Of a DNA stretch of 34,116 nt, positions 16,513 through 24,303 are shown in pieces. The DNA lies in the IMG/VR virus record IMGVR_UViG_3300009684_002147, positions 1-34,116 of that record. One strand, given 5' to 3'. The notes under the pieces were generated by a model. The model had not been told where the DNA came from. It saw only the letters and a list, made by a program, of their open reading frames with translations, and searched no databases. The translations under genes were made by a program, and so were the position numbers. The first letter of the stretch is position 1. Each line of letters starts with the position of its first letter. Source of the stretch: a virus.

Positions 16513-16920
16513 TTATTTATTTGGAAATCTAATCATTGAATTTCTAAATCTAAAATCTTTATACTTACCCATATTTGACACAAACCCAAAGCGTTTGTAG
16601 AAGCGTAATAAGCCTGATTTAGAGCTTTCGGTATCTTCTGGTGTAAGAACACACAATAATCCGTATTTATCGCACAATGCGTTTATTTCGCCCATTAGAG
16701 CGGTACCTAATCCTTGTCTTCTTTGTGATTTATCTTTTACTTTTATTGATGCAACCTCAATTGCATAATCACCTTTTAAATATATCCAACACGCCATACC
16801 CATATCATCATATTTTTGTATGATACTATCTAGTTCCATTTGAATTTTAAATTTATTTTCATCTTTGTTTATAGATTCTAATGTACTTTCACGTAATAAT
16901 TTTTTTATAATTTCTTTCAT
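16513..16920 (-). CDS. GNAT-family acetyltransferase with capsid-targeting-like leader
   Basis: The first 11 residues, MKEIIKKLLRE, belong to the leader family shared with the genes starting at 17688 and 18829 and end in an LRE site. From about residue 25 a compact GNAT domain follows. AIEVASIKVKDKSQRRQGLGTALM holds the acetyl-CoA binding motif (RRQGLGTA, 67-74), and FYKRFGFV is the typical last strand. GNAT enzymes move an acetyl group to an amine of a protein or small molecule. Length (135) is normal for a minimal GNAT plus the leader. It is the last gene of its operon and converges with the plus-strand unit. Confidence 0.8.
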   Translation of the reverse strand: MKEIIKKLLRESTLESINKDENKFKIQMELDSIIQKYDDMGMACWIYLKGDYAIEVASIKVKDKSQRRQGLGTALMGEINALCDKYGLLCVLTPEDTESSKSGLLRFYKRFGFVSNMGKYKDFRFRNSMIRFPNK

Positions 16921-16935
16921 AATTAATATTTTATA

Positions 16936-17688
16936 TTAATTTGTCATTTTTTTACCTAATAATCCTTCTCTATTCATTCTTTGCTTTAATTCCTTACGCC
17001 ATTTTGCGTTTGTCTCACCTTTAAGTCCATCATTAATACTAAGTAATGATGATGACATGTCTAACATATCTTGAAATGATATTTCATCCCATACATTTTT
17101 ATATTTATTATATAATTGTTTTATGTTATGAATTTGTCCTTGAATTTCTATTTTTGTTGCATTTACATTCATATTCCTATAATCATACTGTTTCTTATTA
17201 ACTGCTGTTTTAATATGACTATTATTTAATGTGTCGTCTATCCAATGAACTAACTCATGATGAATACTACCCTTAATTTTATGTTCAGTAAATTCTGCTT
17301 CCATTGATTTTTTTTGAAAACCACTAGGTAAAAAACTAATGGCTCTTTTTATATTTCCATCAGCTTGATTCTGTATAAAATTTAATGCATTGCTAGAATA
17401 ACTAAGACTAATTCTGTTATGGTTTGGATTATAATGATTATGACCTGAGTTTATTATTATAACGCAAGGGTTTAATTCATGACACGTAAACGAATCGGGC
17501 GATATTAAAATTGATGTATCTGTCTCAGACTTTTTAAACATATCAGGTGTTATCAATCCTGTTTTTTCAATTATATCAATATCATGTTTAAAATATTTAT
17601 CATATAACAAATTAACATCGTCATCAACATGTGTTAATTTTTCTAAAAGTATTGTTTCTCGTAATAATTTTTTAATTAATTTTTTCAT
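16936..17688 (-). CDS. HExxH metallopeptidase-like protein with capsid-targeting-like leader
   Basis: The protein begins MKKLIKKLLRE, the same 11-residue leader as its neighbours. HELVH at 144-148, inside KGSIHHELVHWIDD, is a zincin-type zinc motif with two His and the catalytic Glu. A third ligand downstream is not obvious; Glu181 or the His near 187 in KIEIQGQIHNI are candidates. The region before it (ISLSYSSNALNFIQ) could be the edge strand of a zincin fold. The total is 250 residues with no signal peptide. If the leader directs packaging, a protease may be injected with the DNA. The family is not named, and the enzyme call rests on one motif. Confidence 0.65.
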   Translation of the reverse strand: MKKLIKKLLRETILLEKLTHVDDDVNLLYDKYFKHDIDIIEKTGLITPDMFKKSETDTSILISPDSFTCHELNPCVIIINSGHNHYNPNHNRISLSYSSNALNFIQNQADGNIKRAISFLPSGFQKKSMEAEFTEHKIKGSIHHELVHWIDDTLNNSHIKTAVNKKQYDYRNMNVNATKIEIQGQIHNIKQLYNKYKNVWDEISFQDMLDMSSSLLSINDGLKGETNAKWRKELKQRMNREGLLGKKMTN

Positions 17689-17689
17689 A

Positions 17690-18280
17690 TTATTTTACAC
17701 GGTATTTTAAATAGTCTGAATATTTTGGTTTTTCATTTTTAAAATAATATTTTTCAATTTTTTTACCATAGCTAATTAATTTATAAAATCCATCAGGTAC
17801 TGTTGCACCACTAGATAATTTAATTGATTTTTTACTAAAAACACATATAACTTTGACATCAACTCTACTGTTTTTTTCTTTTAATTTTCTTTCGTGGTCT
17901 TCTAATAATTTCCATGTTGTTCTATTTAAATCTTGTTGTTGTAAACTACAATTTAAATACGTGAATGTCATATATAACATTTTAGTGGTACAATTAAAAT
18001 TAGCAGCTGGTGCTAAATGACCCTTATCATACATATTTTGATAATAATCAAACCAATCTGAAGTATGTATTAAATTATTGATATAAAAATCCATACCAGC
18101 TCTAGACGCAGTACCATTAGGACACAATACCGTATATTTAACCCATAATGGTTGTTCTAATACTTCTGAATACATCACTTCAAATATTTCAAATTTAAAA
18201 TATACGCTATCTCTTAATTTTTGTGAAAATCCATTTAATGATATTACAAAAAACATTAAAAAAATTAGTTTTTTACTCAT
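17690..18280 (-). CDS. Secreted DNA/RNA non-specific endonuclease
   Basis: Residues 1-20 (MSKKLIFLMFFVISLNGFSQ) are a Sec signal peptide of the form common in Flavobacteria. The mature part has DKGHLAPAANF at 85-95, the DRGH motif of the NucA/NUC1 beta-beta-alpha-metal nucleases (His88 the general base). It is followed by YLNCSLQQQDLNRTTWKLLEDHER, which holds the metal-binding Asn and the conserved W..LE. These nucleases cut single- and double-stranded DNA and RNA. At 196 residues it is slightly short. It lies one base before the start of the HExxH gene and lacks the leader of its neighbours, so it probably acts in the periplasm. Nucleic-acid scavenging or excluding rival phage DNA are possible roles. 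Confidence 0.8.
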   Translation of the reverse strand: MSKKLIFLMFFVISLNGFSQKLRDSVYFKFEIFEVMYSEVLEQPLWVKYTVLCPNGTASRAGMDFYINNLIHTSDWFDYYQNMYDKGHLAPAANFNCTTKMLYMTFTYLNCSLQQQDLNRTTWKLLEDHERKLKEKNSRVDVKVICVFSKKSIKLSSGATVPDGFYKLISYGKKIEKYYFKNEKPKYSDYLKYRVK

Positions 18281-18301
18281 TTTTATATATTGGCATTAAT
18301 T

Positions 18302-18829
18302 TCATATTTTATTTGTTTTATTTAAACTCATAATAACCCTATCATTAGATATTCTTTTTTTTACTCTAAATCCATATTTTCGTTTTAATATATCAGCTAA
18401 TTTCGGATTAATAACATCAATATCCATTGATAATTTCTTATTTGACATATCTAAAACTGTATCATTTTGTATTTCATATTCTTCTAGTGCCGCATCTATT
18501 AATAAATGTGATAATCTTAAGTTTTGATAATTTTTATCTAGCGCAATATCAAAAGAAAAACTCATATTATTATCACTAACCCACACACCACCAATAGCTG
18601 TTCCATTTTCAACATCCACTAAAATATTAGATAAGCGTTTATCGCTTAAAATATTTACCCCATTTTCATTAGCTATTTTATGTACTCTATCAATTAGTTC
18701 ATCAATGTCTAAATTAGAATCTTCTATTTCTTCATTATAATCGTCATAACTTATTGGAAATAAAACATATTTATTTTCATTCTCAAAAATTAAATTTTCT
18801 CTAAGTAATTTTTTAATCACTTTTTTCAT
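18302..18829 (-). CDS. GNAT-like acetyltransferase with capsid-targeting-like leader
   Basis: The leader MKKVIKKLLRE is followed by a poorly conserved acidic stretch. Then comes a GNAT-like core: AIGGVWVSDNNMSFSFDIALDKNYQNLRLSHLLIDAALEEYE, where NLRLSHLL takes the place of the RxxGxG/A loop, and INPKLADILKRKYGFRVKKR as the last strand. The loop has lost its usual glycines, so acetyl-CoA binding is uncertain. Length is 175 residues. The start shares a base with the stop of the gene upstream. It may be a diverged copy with a new role. Confidence 0.65.
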   Translation of the reverse strand: MKKVIKKLLRENLIFENENKYVLFPISYDDYNEEIEDSNLDIDELIDRVHKIANENGVNILSDKRLSNILVDVENGTAIGGVWVSDNNMSFSFDIALDKNYQNLRLSHLLIDAALEEYEIQNDTVLDMSNKKLSMDIDVINPKLADILKRKYGFRVKKRISNDRVIMSLNKTNKI

Positions 18830-19248
18830 TAACTTTGTTTGTTGTTTTGAATAGCATCTTTTAAGTTATTCGCATATTTTATTGGGTTTTCTCTAGCAAC
18901 CAAATCCATTGTGGTTTGAGTAATATTATATACGTTTTTAATATCGTTAATTAAATCCACATACGATGCACCATTTGGATAAACATTCGCCATCCAATGT
19001 TTATCAGATGAGATTAAATTAACTAAATCTTGTAATATTGAAATACCTCTTTCATCTAACGCTAAAGAATTTAAATATTGATTTTTAGGCATTGGATTAC
19101 CATAATGGTCTCCTTTATATTGCGATAATAAATCATAATTTCCATTTTCGGTTATCATACCCAATTGTTTAGAAATTTTATGAAAATTTTCAATTATTAA
19201 TTTTTCTTTATTAACAATTTGTTTTTTTATTAAAGATTGTTTGCTCAT
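18829..19248 (-). CDS. Hypothetical protein, first gene of the leader operon
   Basis: This 139-residue protein has a Lys-rich helical start, MSKQSLIKKQIVNKEKLIIE, which also ends in an IxE-like site. A Tyr/Asn-rich middle (YKGDHYGNPMPKNQY) and helical segments (ISILQDLVNLISSDKHWMANVYPNG) follow. No motif is known. It has a strong copy of the AT-rich promoter motif two bases before its ATG, and its stop overlaps the next start. It therefore leads the unit that carries the acetyltransferases, nuclease and HExxH protein. Confidence 0.65.
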   Translation of the reverse strand: MSKQSLIKKQIVNKEKLIIENFHKISKQLGMITENGNYDLLSQYKGDHYGNPMPKNQYLNSLALDERGISILQDLVNLISSDKHWMANVYPNGASYVDLINDIKNVYNITQTTMDLVARENPIKYANNLKDAIQNNKQS

Positions 19249-19250
19249 GT

Positions 19251-19265
19251 TTTTATTATAAATAT
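19251..19265 (-). promoter_or_regulatory. Putative late promoter motif (ATATTTATAATAAAA)
   Basis: Read on the minus strand, ATATTTATAATAAAA ends two bases before the ATG at 19248. It is placed just after the capsid-gene terminator, as expected for a new transcription unit. Confidence 0.5.
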
Positions 19266-19277
19266 CATTAAATGCAA

Positions 19278-19305
19278 AAAAGGGTAATCTTTCGATTACC
19301 CTTTT
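19278..19305 (-). terminator. Rho-independent terminator after the major capsid gene
   Basis: An exact 12-base stem (AAAAGGGTAATC / GATTACCCTTTT) closes on a GAAA tetraloop when read on the minus strand, and a run of six T follows the G/C part. It lies 21 bases beyond the capsid stop. A GNRA loop makes it very stable. The symmetric flanks could stop transcription in both directions. Confidence 0.85.
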
Positions 19306-19326
19306 AAGTTATTTATTTTCAATAAG

Positions 19327-21165
19327 TTATCTCAACTCATTAACATTAAATGTAGGAACACCATCCACTCTTACGTGAGCGTAGAACCTGTTATTTACAA
19401 CCTTTTTCGCATAACGTGTCATGATACCTTTAACTGGAGCAAAGTTAAACGGATTGTACATAGTTGGGGTTAATTGCAATGGCACATATGGCGCATAGAT
19501 ATAACCAGTATCCAACAATGATTTACCCTTATGACCAACAATGATAGAGTAAGCAGGTGAATATGGGTCACGGTATACTTGATAACGTCCGCTTAATGTA
19601 CCAATTCTTTCAATACCCATGTTGTATGAATCTTGCTCAGGGTTAGCATCACTTACGTGAAAATAGTCCAAATCATCAAATACAGCCGAAATCTCAGAAG
19701 ATACAACAATAAAGTTTGCACCACCACGAAGAGTTGATTTGTGAATTTGAGCACTTAACTGATTAACTTTCATAATCAAAGTTTGATTCCAGTCTTTTTG
19801 TGTGTAAGGACTAGCAGCAGAAGAAGCTTTTCTCCAACCGTTATAATCCCAACGCAATTGCCATGCACCACCCTTACGCAAATCTCTCAAGATTTCTCTA
19901 TCGATTTCAGCAGCAACTTGCTCAGACAACATTGCAGTCAATTCAGCCTCAGCATCAATGTTGTGGAATGCACTAACATCTTGAGCCAATTCTGGAGACC
20001 ATGTTGCTCTTAATTTTCTTTCTTCAACAGCAACCACGATTTCATCCAATTTAAAAGATACTTCTCCCATTTCAGTTTCAAGTTCTAAGGTAGCATATTC
20101 AGCCCATGCAGCATTAAATGTATATGCTGATACAGTTGTAGCAGAAGCACCAACATAACCATCATAAGTAGCAGTACCAGCATAAGCAGTACCAGAAGCA
20201 GTTGTTCCAACTGGGTGAGTTAAATCCAATCCCAAATAGATAGCACCTGTCGCATCGGTTAATGAATCATAATCAACAATTCCTTTACCATATTTCTGAG
20301 TAACTATTCTGAAAGGTACAGACTTGTTAGAACCAATAACTACGTTATTATCTCTATCCAAAATGTTAGCAGTGGTAACAACTTGCAAAGAAGCTAAGAA
20401 AGATTCGGTATCCATTTGGTTACCATCAGCACCAATCATTACTTGTTTGTTTGTGTTATTTGGTGAAAATCCAGAGATAGCAACAATAATTTCTCTTACA
20501 GCTCCATCAGTTGCGGTTTGCAAAGTACCAGCACCAGACAAAGCTGCACTAAACACACCACTAGTATTTAAAGTAAATTTAGGTACGTTAGAGTGTGTAC
20601 GAATAGTCAAAGTACCTTTAGAGTTATCAAATAAGCCATCATTGTAGAAAATATCATACAAGTTCTTAGCTTCAAATGGAGTCACAACACATGTTCCAGC
20701 TGCTGGCAATACACATGATGGAATTCCACTAGATGCAAATGAAGTATGAGCAGAATAAATAGTTCCATAAACGTCTGTAGTACCGTTATTCGCATAGTCA
20801 CTACCAGCATTTCCGTTAGCATCAACACGGCTAGAAGTTTGTGGTACGAAATAGAACAATTTACCAATTGGCATGTTCATAGCTTGTACAGACACGATGT
20901 CGTTAGCAAGTAATTTAGAGAAAACCCTTCTTACGATAGGGAATACAACTGTTTCAAAAGAACCAGATGATGTTGATACAGTAGATTCGCTTAAAAGAAC
21001 TGAAGCTTGGTTCTCATACAATTGAGCAATGTTTTCTTTTACGTGGCCTTTAAGACCTTCAAGGAAGCCTAAGCTATCCCATTTTGATTGGGTTTCTTTT
21101 CGGATGGCCTTCATGTGGTTCATTCCGATGTTACCAACTTGTCCAGATGTTAATAAATGTGACAT
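19327..21165 (-). CDS. gp23: Major capsid protein (T4 gp23-like)
   Basis: The 612-residue protein matches the gp23 pattern. There is a propeptide with GFLEGLKGHVKENIAQLYENQ, then FETVVFPIVRRVFSKLLANDIVSVQAMNMPIGKLFYF. In the second half come EMGEVSFKLDEIVVAVEERKLRATWSP, ELAQDVSAFHNIDAEAELTA and SEQVAAEIDREILRDL, which are the conserved core of HK97-fold gp23. A likely protease site is LLSE-STVS (after residue 60), where T4 cuts after 65. The middle (about 110-340) is longer than in T4, suggesting an inserted domain. Its codons are visibly richer in G and C than the neighbours, as expected for the most expressed late protein. It has no promoter motif of its own and is probably co-transcribed with the scaffold. 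Confidence 0.95.
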   Translation of the reverse strand: MSHLLTSGQVGNIGMNHMKAIRKETQSKWDSLGFLEGLKGHVKENIAQLYENQASVLLSESTVSTSSGSFETVVFPIVRRVFSKLLANDIVSVQAMNMPIGKLFYFVPQTSSRVDANGNAGSDYANNGTTDVYGTIYSAHTSFASSGIPSCVLPAAGTCVVTPFEAKNLYDIFYNDGLFDNSKGTLTIRTHSNVPKFTLNTSGVFSAALSGAGTLQTATDGAVREIIVAISGFSPNNTNKQVMIGADGNQMDTESFLASLQVVTTANILDRDNNVVIGSNKSVPFRIVTQKYGKGIVDYDSLTDATGAIYLGLDLTHPVGTTASGTAYAGTATYDGYVGASATTVSAYTFNAAWAEYATLELETEMGEVSFKLDEIVVAVEERKLRATWSPELAQDVSAFHNIDAEAELTAMLSEQVAAEIDREILRDLRKGGAWQLRWDYNGWRKASSAASPYTQKDWNQTLIMKVNQLSAQIHKSTLRGGANFIVVSSEISAVFDDLDYFHVSDANPEQDSYNMGIERIGTLSGRYQVYRDPYSPAYSIIVGHKGKSLLDTGYIYAPYVPLQLTPTMYNPFNFAPVKGIMTRYAKKVVNNRFYAHVRVDGVPTFNVNELR

Positions 21166-21194
21166 AATTTTTTTTTAATTATTTTTAGTTCTTA

Positions 21195-22487
21195 TTATCT
21201 TTGTTCAACTCTTTTAATCAAATCTTTGATTCTTTGAGTTGATGGGTCAACATACACAGTAGCTTTGTTTAATTGTTTAGAGCCACTAGTTGCAACCTCT
21301 TTGATTATTTTATTCTCTACCGCTTCGTTCATTGGTCTTCTAACAGATAATTCACTTACAATAGTTTTATATAATTTTTTAGATTCTTTAAGGTTAGAAA
21401 CCTCATCATCGAATCTTGTGATGATTTTTTTCTTTTCGTCTTTGGTAGTTGAATGTTCCATAAATAACTTAGTTACGTAACTTAAGTTAGAATTGAATAC
21501 AACTGTTTCTACCAACATATTTCTGAACTTCTTAAGCGCTTGTCTGAACTCTTCATTCTCAAGCTTTAATTGCGCAGATTCATTTAGTAACTTTTTATAC
21601 TTAATTTCGGTTTCAGAAATAACTTTTTTAGAAGATACAGACTCATTTTTAGCCTTTGGATTTTGAATAGCGCCAATCGAACTAGGACCAGTTTTATTAC
21701 GGTGAGTGCCAACACTCATACCAGTACCAATACTCGCTTTTTCTTCAATTGATTCGTTATCAGATTCTTCATCTTCTTCCGTTACAACTTCTTCTTCATC
21801 CTTTGATTCATAAACTTCGTCAGTCATTTCAGATTCATTAGTTATTTCAGATTCATCATCCATTGCGATTTCGTAAGTCATTCCTTCATCTTCCATATCG
21901 TCCATGTCTTCCATGTCTTCCATGTCTTCCATATCAGTTTCAGAACTTCCCATGCCTAATGCACCTTTTTTAACGATGTATTCGCCTGGTTCTGAAATGT
22001 TTAAATGAATTTCGTCACCAACAATTTCAATTTCATCTTCACCGCTTAATTTTTTGTAAATTGCGATAACATCATCATCTGATGCGGTTGTCATATCTAA
22101 TTCATCCCCACCTAACGCATCTGCGTCCATTCCTATTTCTTGGTCATCATCTTCTGAGCCAACTTCTTCTGGGTTTGGAAATTCTAATTCATCAGACTCT
22201 TCGTCAGAATCTTCACCATCAATTTCAATCTCAAAACCTTCTTCGTCACCTTCGCCACCTTCAGCATCTTCGCTTTCAGCGTCTTCGGCTCCTTCTTGAG
22301 ATTCAAGATTTTCATCATCTATGGCTTCTTCGTCATAATCAGCTTCTTCAAGCGATTCTTTCACCATACCATCAATTTCTTCTCTCGCAACTGAGCGAAG
22401 TATTTCTTTGGTGTTGGCATTTAAAGCTTCTTGAATTTTTTTAACATCCAATAACGCTTCTTCTAAAATTGATTTTTTGTCTGCCAT
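21195..22487 (-). CDS. Acidic prohead scaffold/core protein (gp22-like)
   Basis: The start is taken as the ATG at 22487 (MADKKSILEEALLDVKKIQ). A TTG nine codons upstream is open but lies in a low-complexity leader. The 430-residue protein has an N-terminal helix, a very acidic, repeat-rich centre (about residues 45-250) and a helical, coiled-coil C-terminal part (KYKKLLNESAQLKLENEEFRQALKKFRNMLVETVVF). Acidic helical cores placed between protease and capsid genes are the hallmark of T4 gp22. These are the internal scaffold that gp21 digests during maturation. Several (I/L)xE sites, including ILE at residues 7-9, are present. Identity rests on position and composition, not on clear sequence similarity. 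Confidence 0.75.
   Translation of the reverse strand: MADKKSILEEALLDVKKIQEALNANTKEILRSVAREEIDGMVKESLEEADYDEEAIDDENLESQEGAEDAESEDAEGGEGDEEGFEIEIDGEDSDEESDELEFPNPEEVGSEDDDQEIGMDADALGGDELDMTTASDDDVIAIYKKLSGEDEIEIVGDEIHLNISEPGEYIVKKGALGMGSSETDMEDMEDMEDMDDMEDEGMTYEIAMDDESEITNESEMTDEVYESKDEEEVVTEEDEESDNESIEEKASIGTGMSVGTHRNKTGPSSIGAIQNPKAKNESVSSKKVISETEIKYKKLLNESAQLKLENEEFRQALKKFRNMLVETVVFNSNLSYVTKLFMEHSTTKDEKKKIITRFDDEVSNLKESKKLYKTIVSELSVRRPMNEAVENKIIKEVATSGSKQLNKATVYVDPSTQRIKDLIKRVEQR
21891..21935 (-). repeat. Five 9-base tandem repeats in the scaffold gene
   Basis: Five consecutive 9-base units (TTCCATGTC on the plus strand, with single changes) encode a Met-Glu/Asp-Asp acidic repeat in the scaffold protein. 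Slippage could change their number without a frameshift. Confidence 0.8.
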
Positions 22488-22540
22488 TTTTTTTGTTTTT
22501 GTATTACTTATCAAATAATAATATGAGTATTACCCACTTA

Positions 22541-22552
22541 CATAATAAATAT
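22541..22552 (-). promoter_or_regulatory. Putative late promoter motif (ATATTTATTATG)
   Basis: The 117-base gap between protease and scaffold genes holds this motif on the minus strand, 53 bases before the scaffold ATG at 22487. A leader of about 50 bases would be made. It probably serves the scaffold and major capsid genes. Confidence 0.5.
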
Positions 22553-22604
22553 GTATTTTTTTATAAAAATTCAATTTTTGTAAAAAAATATTTTTATTTT
22601 TATT

Positions 22605-23309
22605 TTACCCTAGTAAAAAATTATCTAAACTTTCATTTAAATTTGTCTTTGTAATTGAAATACTTTCAACATAAGGTTTTGATTCTTCTTTGTTTTTAAA
22701 GACCCAAGAACCAGGGGTGCTTGGTGCTGTAACTACATCCCAACATATAAGTTCAAAATCATCTTGAACGATAAAATCGCCCTTTACTTCTTTTAATGAA
22801 CCAACACCTCTTGATGATACACCAATCATATAATTTTGCTGTAGATAATGGGCAACTAAATCACCCTTTGTTGATACGATACCAAAATTTATGAATCCTT
22901 TGGTCATAGGTACTTCCATTTTACCCATAAGTGTATGACCTTCCCACCATGTTTGAATAATATTATGTGATATTCTATCACCAGAAATTACAGAAGATTC
23001 TGGATGGTCTAATTCACCTAATGCCCTTCTTTCTCTAATGGCTTCTTGATACACTTCATTTTGTCGTTTAAGAATTTCTTCTGGGTATATTCTACCATTT
23101 CGATTTTTAACGTTAAATTTTTGTAATACAACATAAACGACTAATGTTCCTGTATCACCTTTATGCCCCAATTCTAATTTAGTAAATTCTTTAATAATTG
23201 GTTGATTTCTAGCCTCTAACGGTGAAATATATCCAGCATCATGTTCAATTAATACTCCAGTACCAACTTCACCAATTTTTAATATTTTTAATTCATCATA
23301 TATTCTCAT
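22605..23309 (-). CDS. gp21: Prohead core protease (T4 gp21-like, S80 family)
   Basis: The 234-residue protein has the gp21 signature: NRNGRIYP at 69-76, GELDHPESSVISGDRISH at 98-115 with catalytic His102, and GVSSRGVGSL at 163-172 with the nucleophile Ser (165 or 166). WDVVTAPSTPG at 190-200 probably carries the third catalytic region. This serine protease sits inside the prohead. It cuts the capsid, scaffold and internal proteins after (L/I)xE and then itself. Length fits the family (T4 212). It precedes scaffold and capsid as in T4. Its presence makes the xxE leaders found on other genes in this window meaningful. Confidence 0.9.
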   Translation of the reverse strand: MRIYDELKILKIGEVGTGVLIEHDAGYISPLEARNQPIIKEFTKLELGHKGDTGTLVVYVVLQKFNVKNRNGRIYPEEILKRQNEVYQEAIRERRALGELDHPESSVISGDRISHNIIQTWWEGHTLMGKMEVPMTKGFINFGIVSTKGDLVAHYLQQNYMIGVSSRGVGSLKEVKGDFIVQDDFELICWDVVTAPSTPGSWVFKNKEESKPYVESISITKTNLNESLDNFLLG

Positions 23310-23398
23310 AATATTATATCTTTAAACATTTATAACAATATATTTGTATAATCAAACACACTTTTACTAGTTTAAAAGCGTTAAATTTTTATCTAATG

Positions 23399-23414
23399 TT
23401 ATTATAATAAATAT
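23399..23414 (-). promoter_or_regulatory. Putative late promoter motif (ATATTTATTATAATAA)
   Basis: On the minus strand this lies just after the terminator at 23433-23451 and 89 bases before the protease ATG. The 166-base gap between the genes at 23476 and 23309 contains only this terminator-promoter pair. Confidence 0.5.
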
Positions 23415-23432
23415 GGCATTAAAACAAAAAAA

Positions 23433-23451
23433 CCTCAATGTTGAATTGAGG
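23433..23451 (-). terminator. Rho-independent terminator after the 162-residue gene
   Basis: Inverted repeat CCTCAAT / ATTGAGG with a five-base loop lies 24 bases past the stop at 23476. On the minus strand a T-rich run (TTTTTTGTTTT) follows. It separates the portal-side genes from the protease unit. Confidence 0.75.
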
Positions 23452-23475
23452 CTTAATTAATTATTAAATTTATTT

Positions 23476-23964
23476 TTATTTTTTTTTCTTGTAAAAATTG
23501 AAATATTTGTCTTTTTCAAAAACATTTTTAATTACGGTTTCAATTAATTCATCAATAAATGGTGCTAAAGTACTATCATTTATTGGCATTTCGTATTTCA
23601 TAAAAAATGTTATTTCAACATTTGTAAAACTTCGCTTACCAAATTTGACACCTGATTCTCGGATATCAAAATCTACAATTGTCCTATCTTTTAAAAATGG
23701 TGTCGCAATATTTTTTTCTAATATATTATAAATTGTTTGTCTGATTTTTTTATCAATGTCTTTTATAATTCTAGTGTAATTTAACTCTCCATCTAATCTT
23801 GGGTCAGCCCATGCTGAAACGTTAATATATAATGCTTTTGAATTTTTATTATTTACACTTCCGTAAACAACATTATAATTTTTAAACTTGTTAATTTTTA
23901 ATTCTTTTCCTTTCTTCATACCTGGTTTTATTACAAGTATAATAAAATTTTTTTGTTGGGTCAA
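23476..23964 (-). CDS. Conserved head-region protein, unknown
   Basis: This 162-residue protein lies between portal and protease, where T4 has the small core genes 67 and 68. It has a basic start (IKPGMKKGKELKINKFKNY), a beta-rich middle (VYGSVNNKNSKALYINVSAWADPRLDGELNYTRIIKDIDKKIRQTIY), a FDIRESGVKFGKRSFTNVEITFFM segment and a Lys-rich C-terminus. It does not look like the short acidic gp67 or gp68, so it is not simply their counterpart. Its operon ends at the terminator at 23433. A head completion or connector role is possible but unproven. Confidence 0.65.
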   Translation of the reverse strand: MTQQKNFIILVIKPGMKKGKELKINKFKNYNVVYGSVNNKNSKALYINVSAWADPRLDGELNYTRIIKDIDKKIRQTIYNILEKNIATPFLKDRTIVDFDIRESGVKFGKRSFTNVEITFFMKYEMPINDSTLAPFIDELIETVIKNVFEKDKYFNFYKKKK

Positions 23965-23967
23965 CTT

Positions 23968-24303
23968 TTAAAATTTTCCCCAAATAGACAAAGCAACTCC
24001 AATTAAAATTTGAACAAATGTAATAATAGCAATTGTTGCAACCCACTTATTTTTTTGTGCATAAATCTCATCCTTGGCTTCTTTCATTTGCATTGGTGAC
24101 CAAACATCATTAACTTTTTCAATCCAATTTTTTTGGTCACTAACTACTTTTTCAGTATTTTTAAATTCAGTTAAAACAGTATTCATTTCTTTAAAACGAA
24201 TATCAATGTCTTCACGCATTTTTTCGTAATTATCATTTAGTCTTTCTAATTCTTTTAATACTAATTTACTGTAGTTGCCCCAAGTTTCTCTGTCTGTAGA
24301 CAT
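23968..24303 (-). CDS. C-terminally membrane-anchored coiled-coil protein (XhlA-like architecture)
   Basis: Residues 10-70 form a charged coiled coil (KLVLKELERLNDNYEKMREDIDIRFKEM). One membrane span follows at about 87-108 (WVATIAIITFVQILIGVALSIW), with a short GKF end. This is the architecture of XhlA-type lysis accessory proteins and some holin partners. No lysis enzyme is next to it, and its position between portal and protease is odd for a lysis gene. It starts right after the 77-residue gene. Confidence 0.6.
   Translation of the reverse strand: MSTDRETWGNYSKLVLKELERLNDNYEKMREDIDIRFKEMNTVLTEFKNTEKVVSDQKNWIEKVNDVWSPMQMKEAKDEIYAQKNKWVATIAIITFVQILIGVALSIWGKF

Noticed and set aside
22082-22444. 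Long open frame antisense to the scaffold gene
   Set aside because: It is the mirror of the acidic repeats (Leu/His/Gln-rich shadow) and has no independent support.
22488-22514. TTG start nine codons upstream for the scaffold
   Set aside because: The added residues are low-complexity Lys/Thr, and an ATG with a sensible N-terminus (MADKKS) follows.
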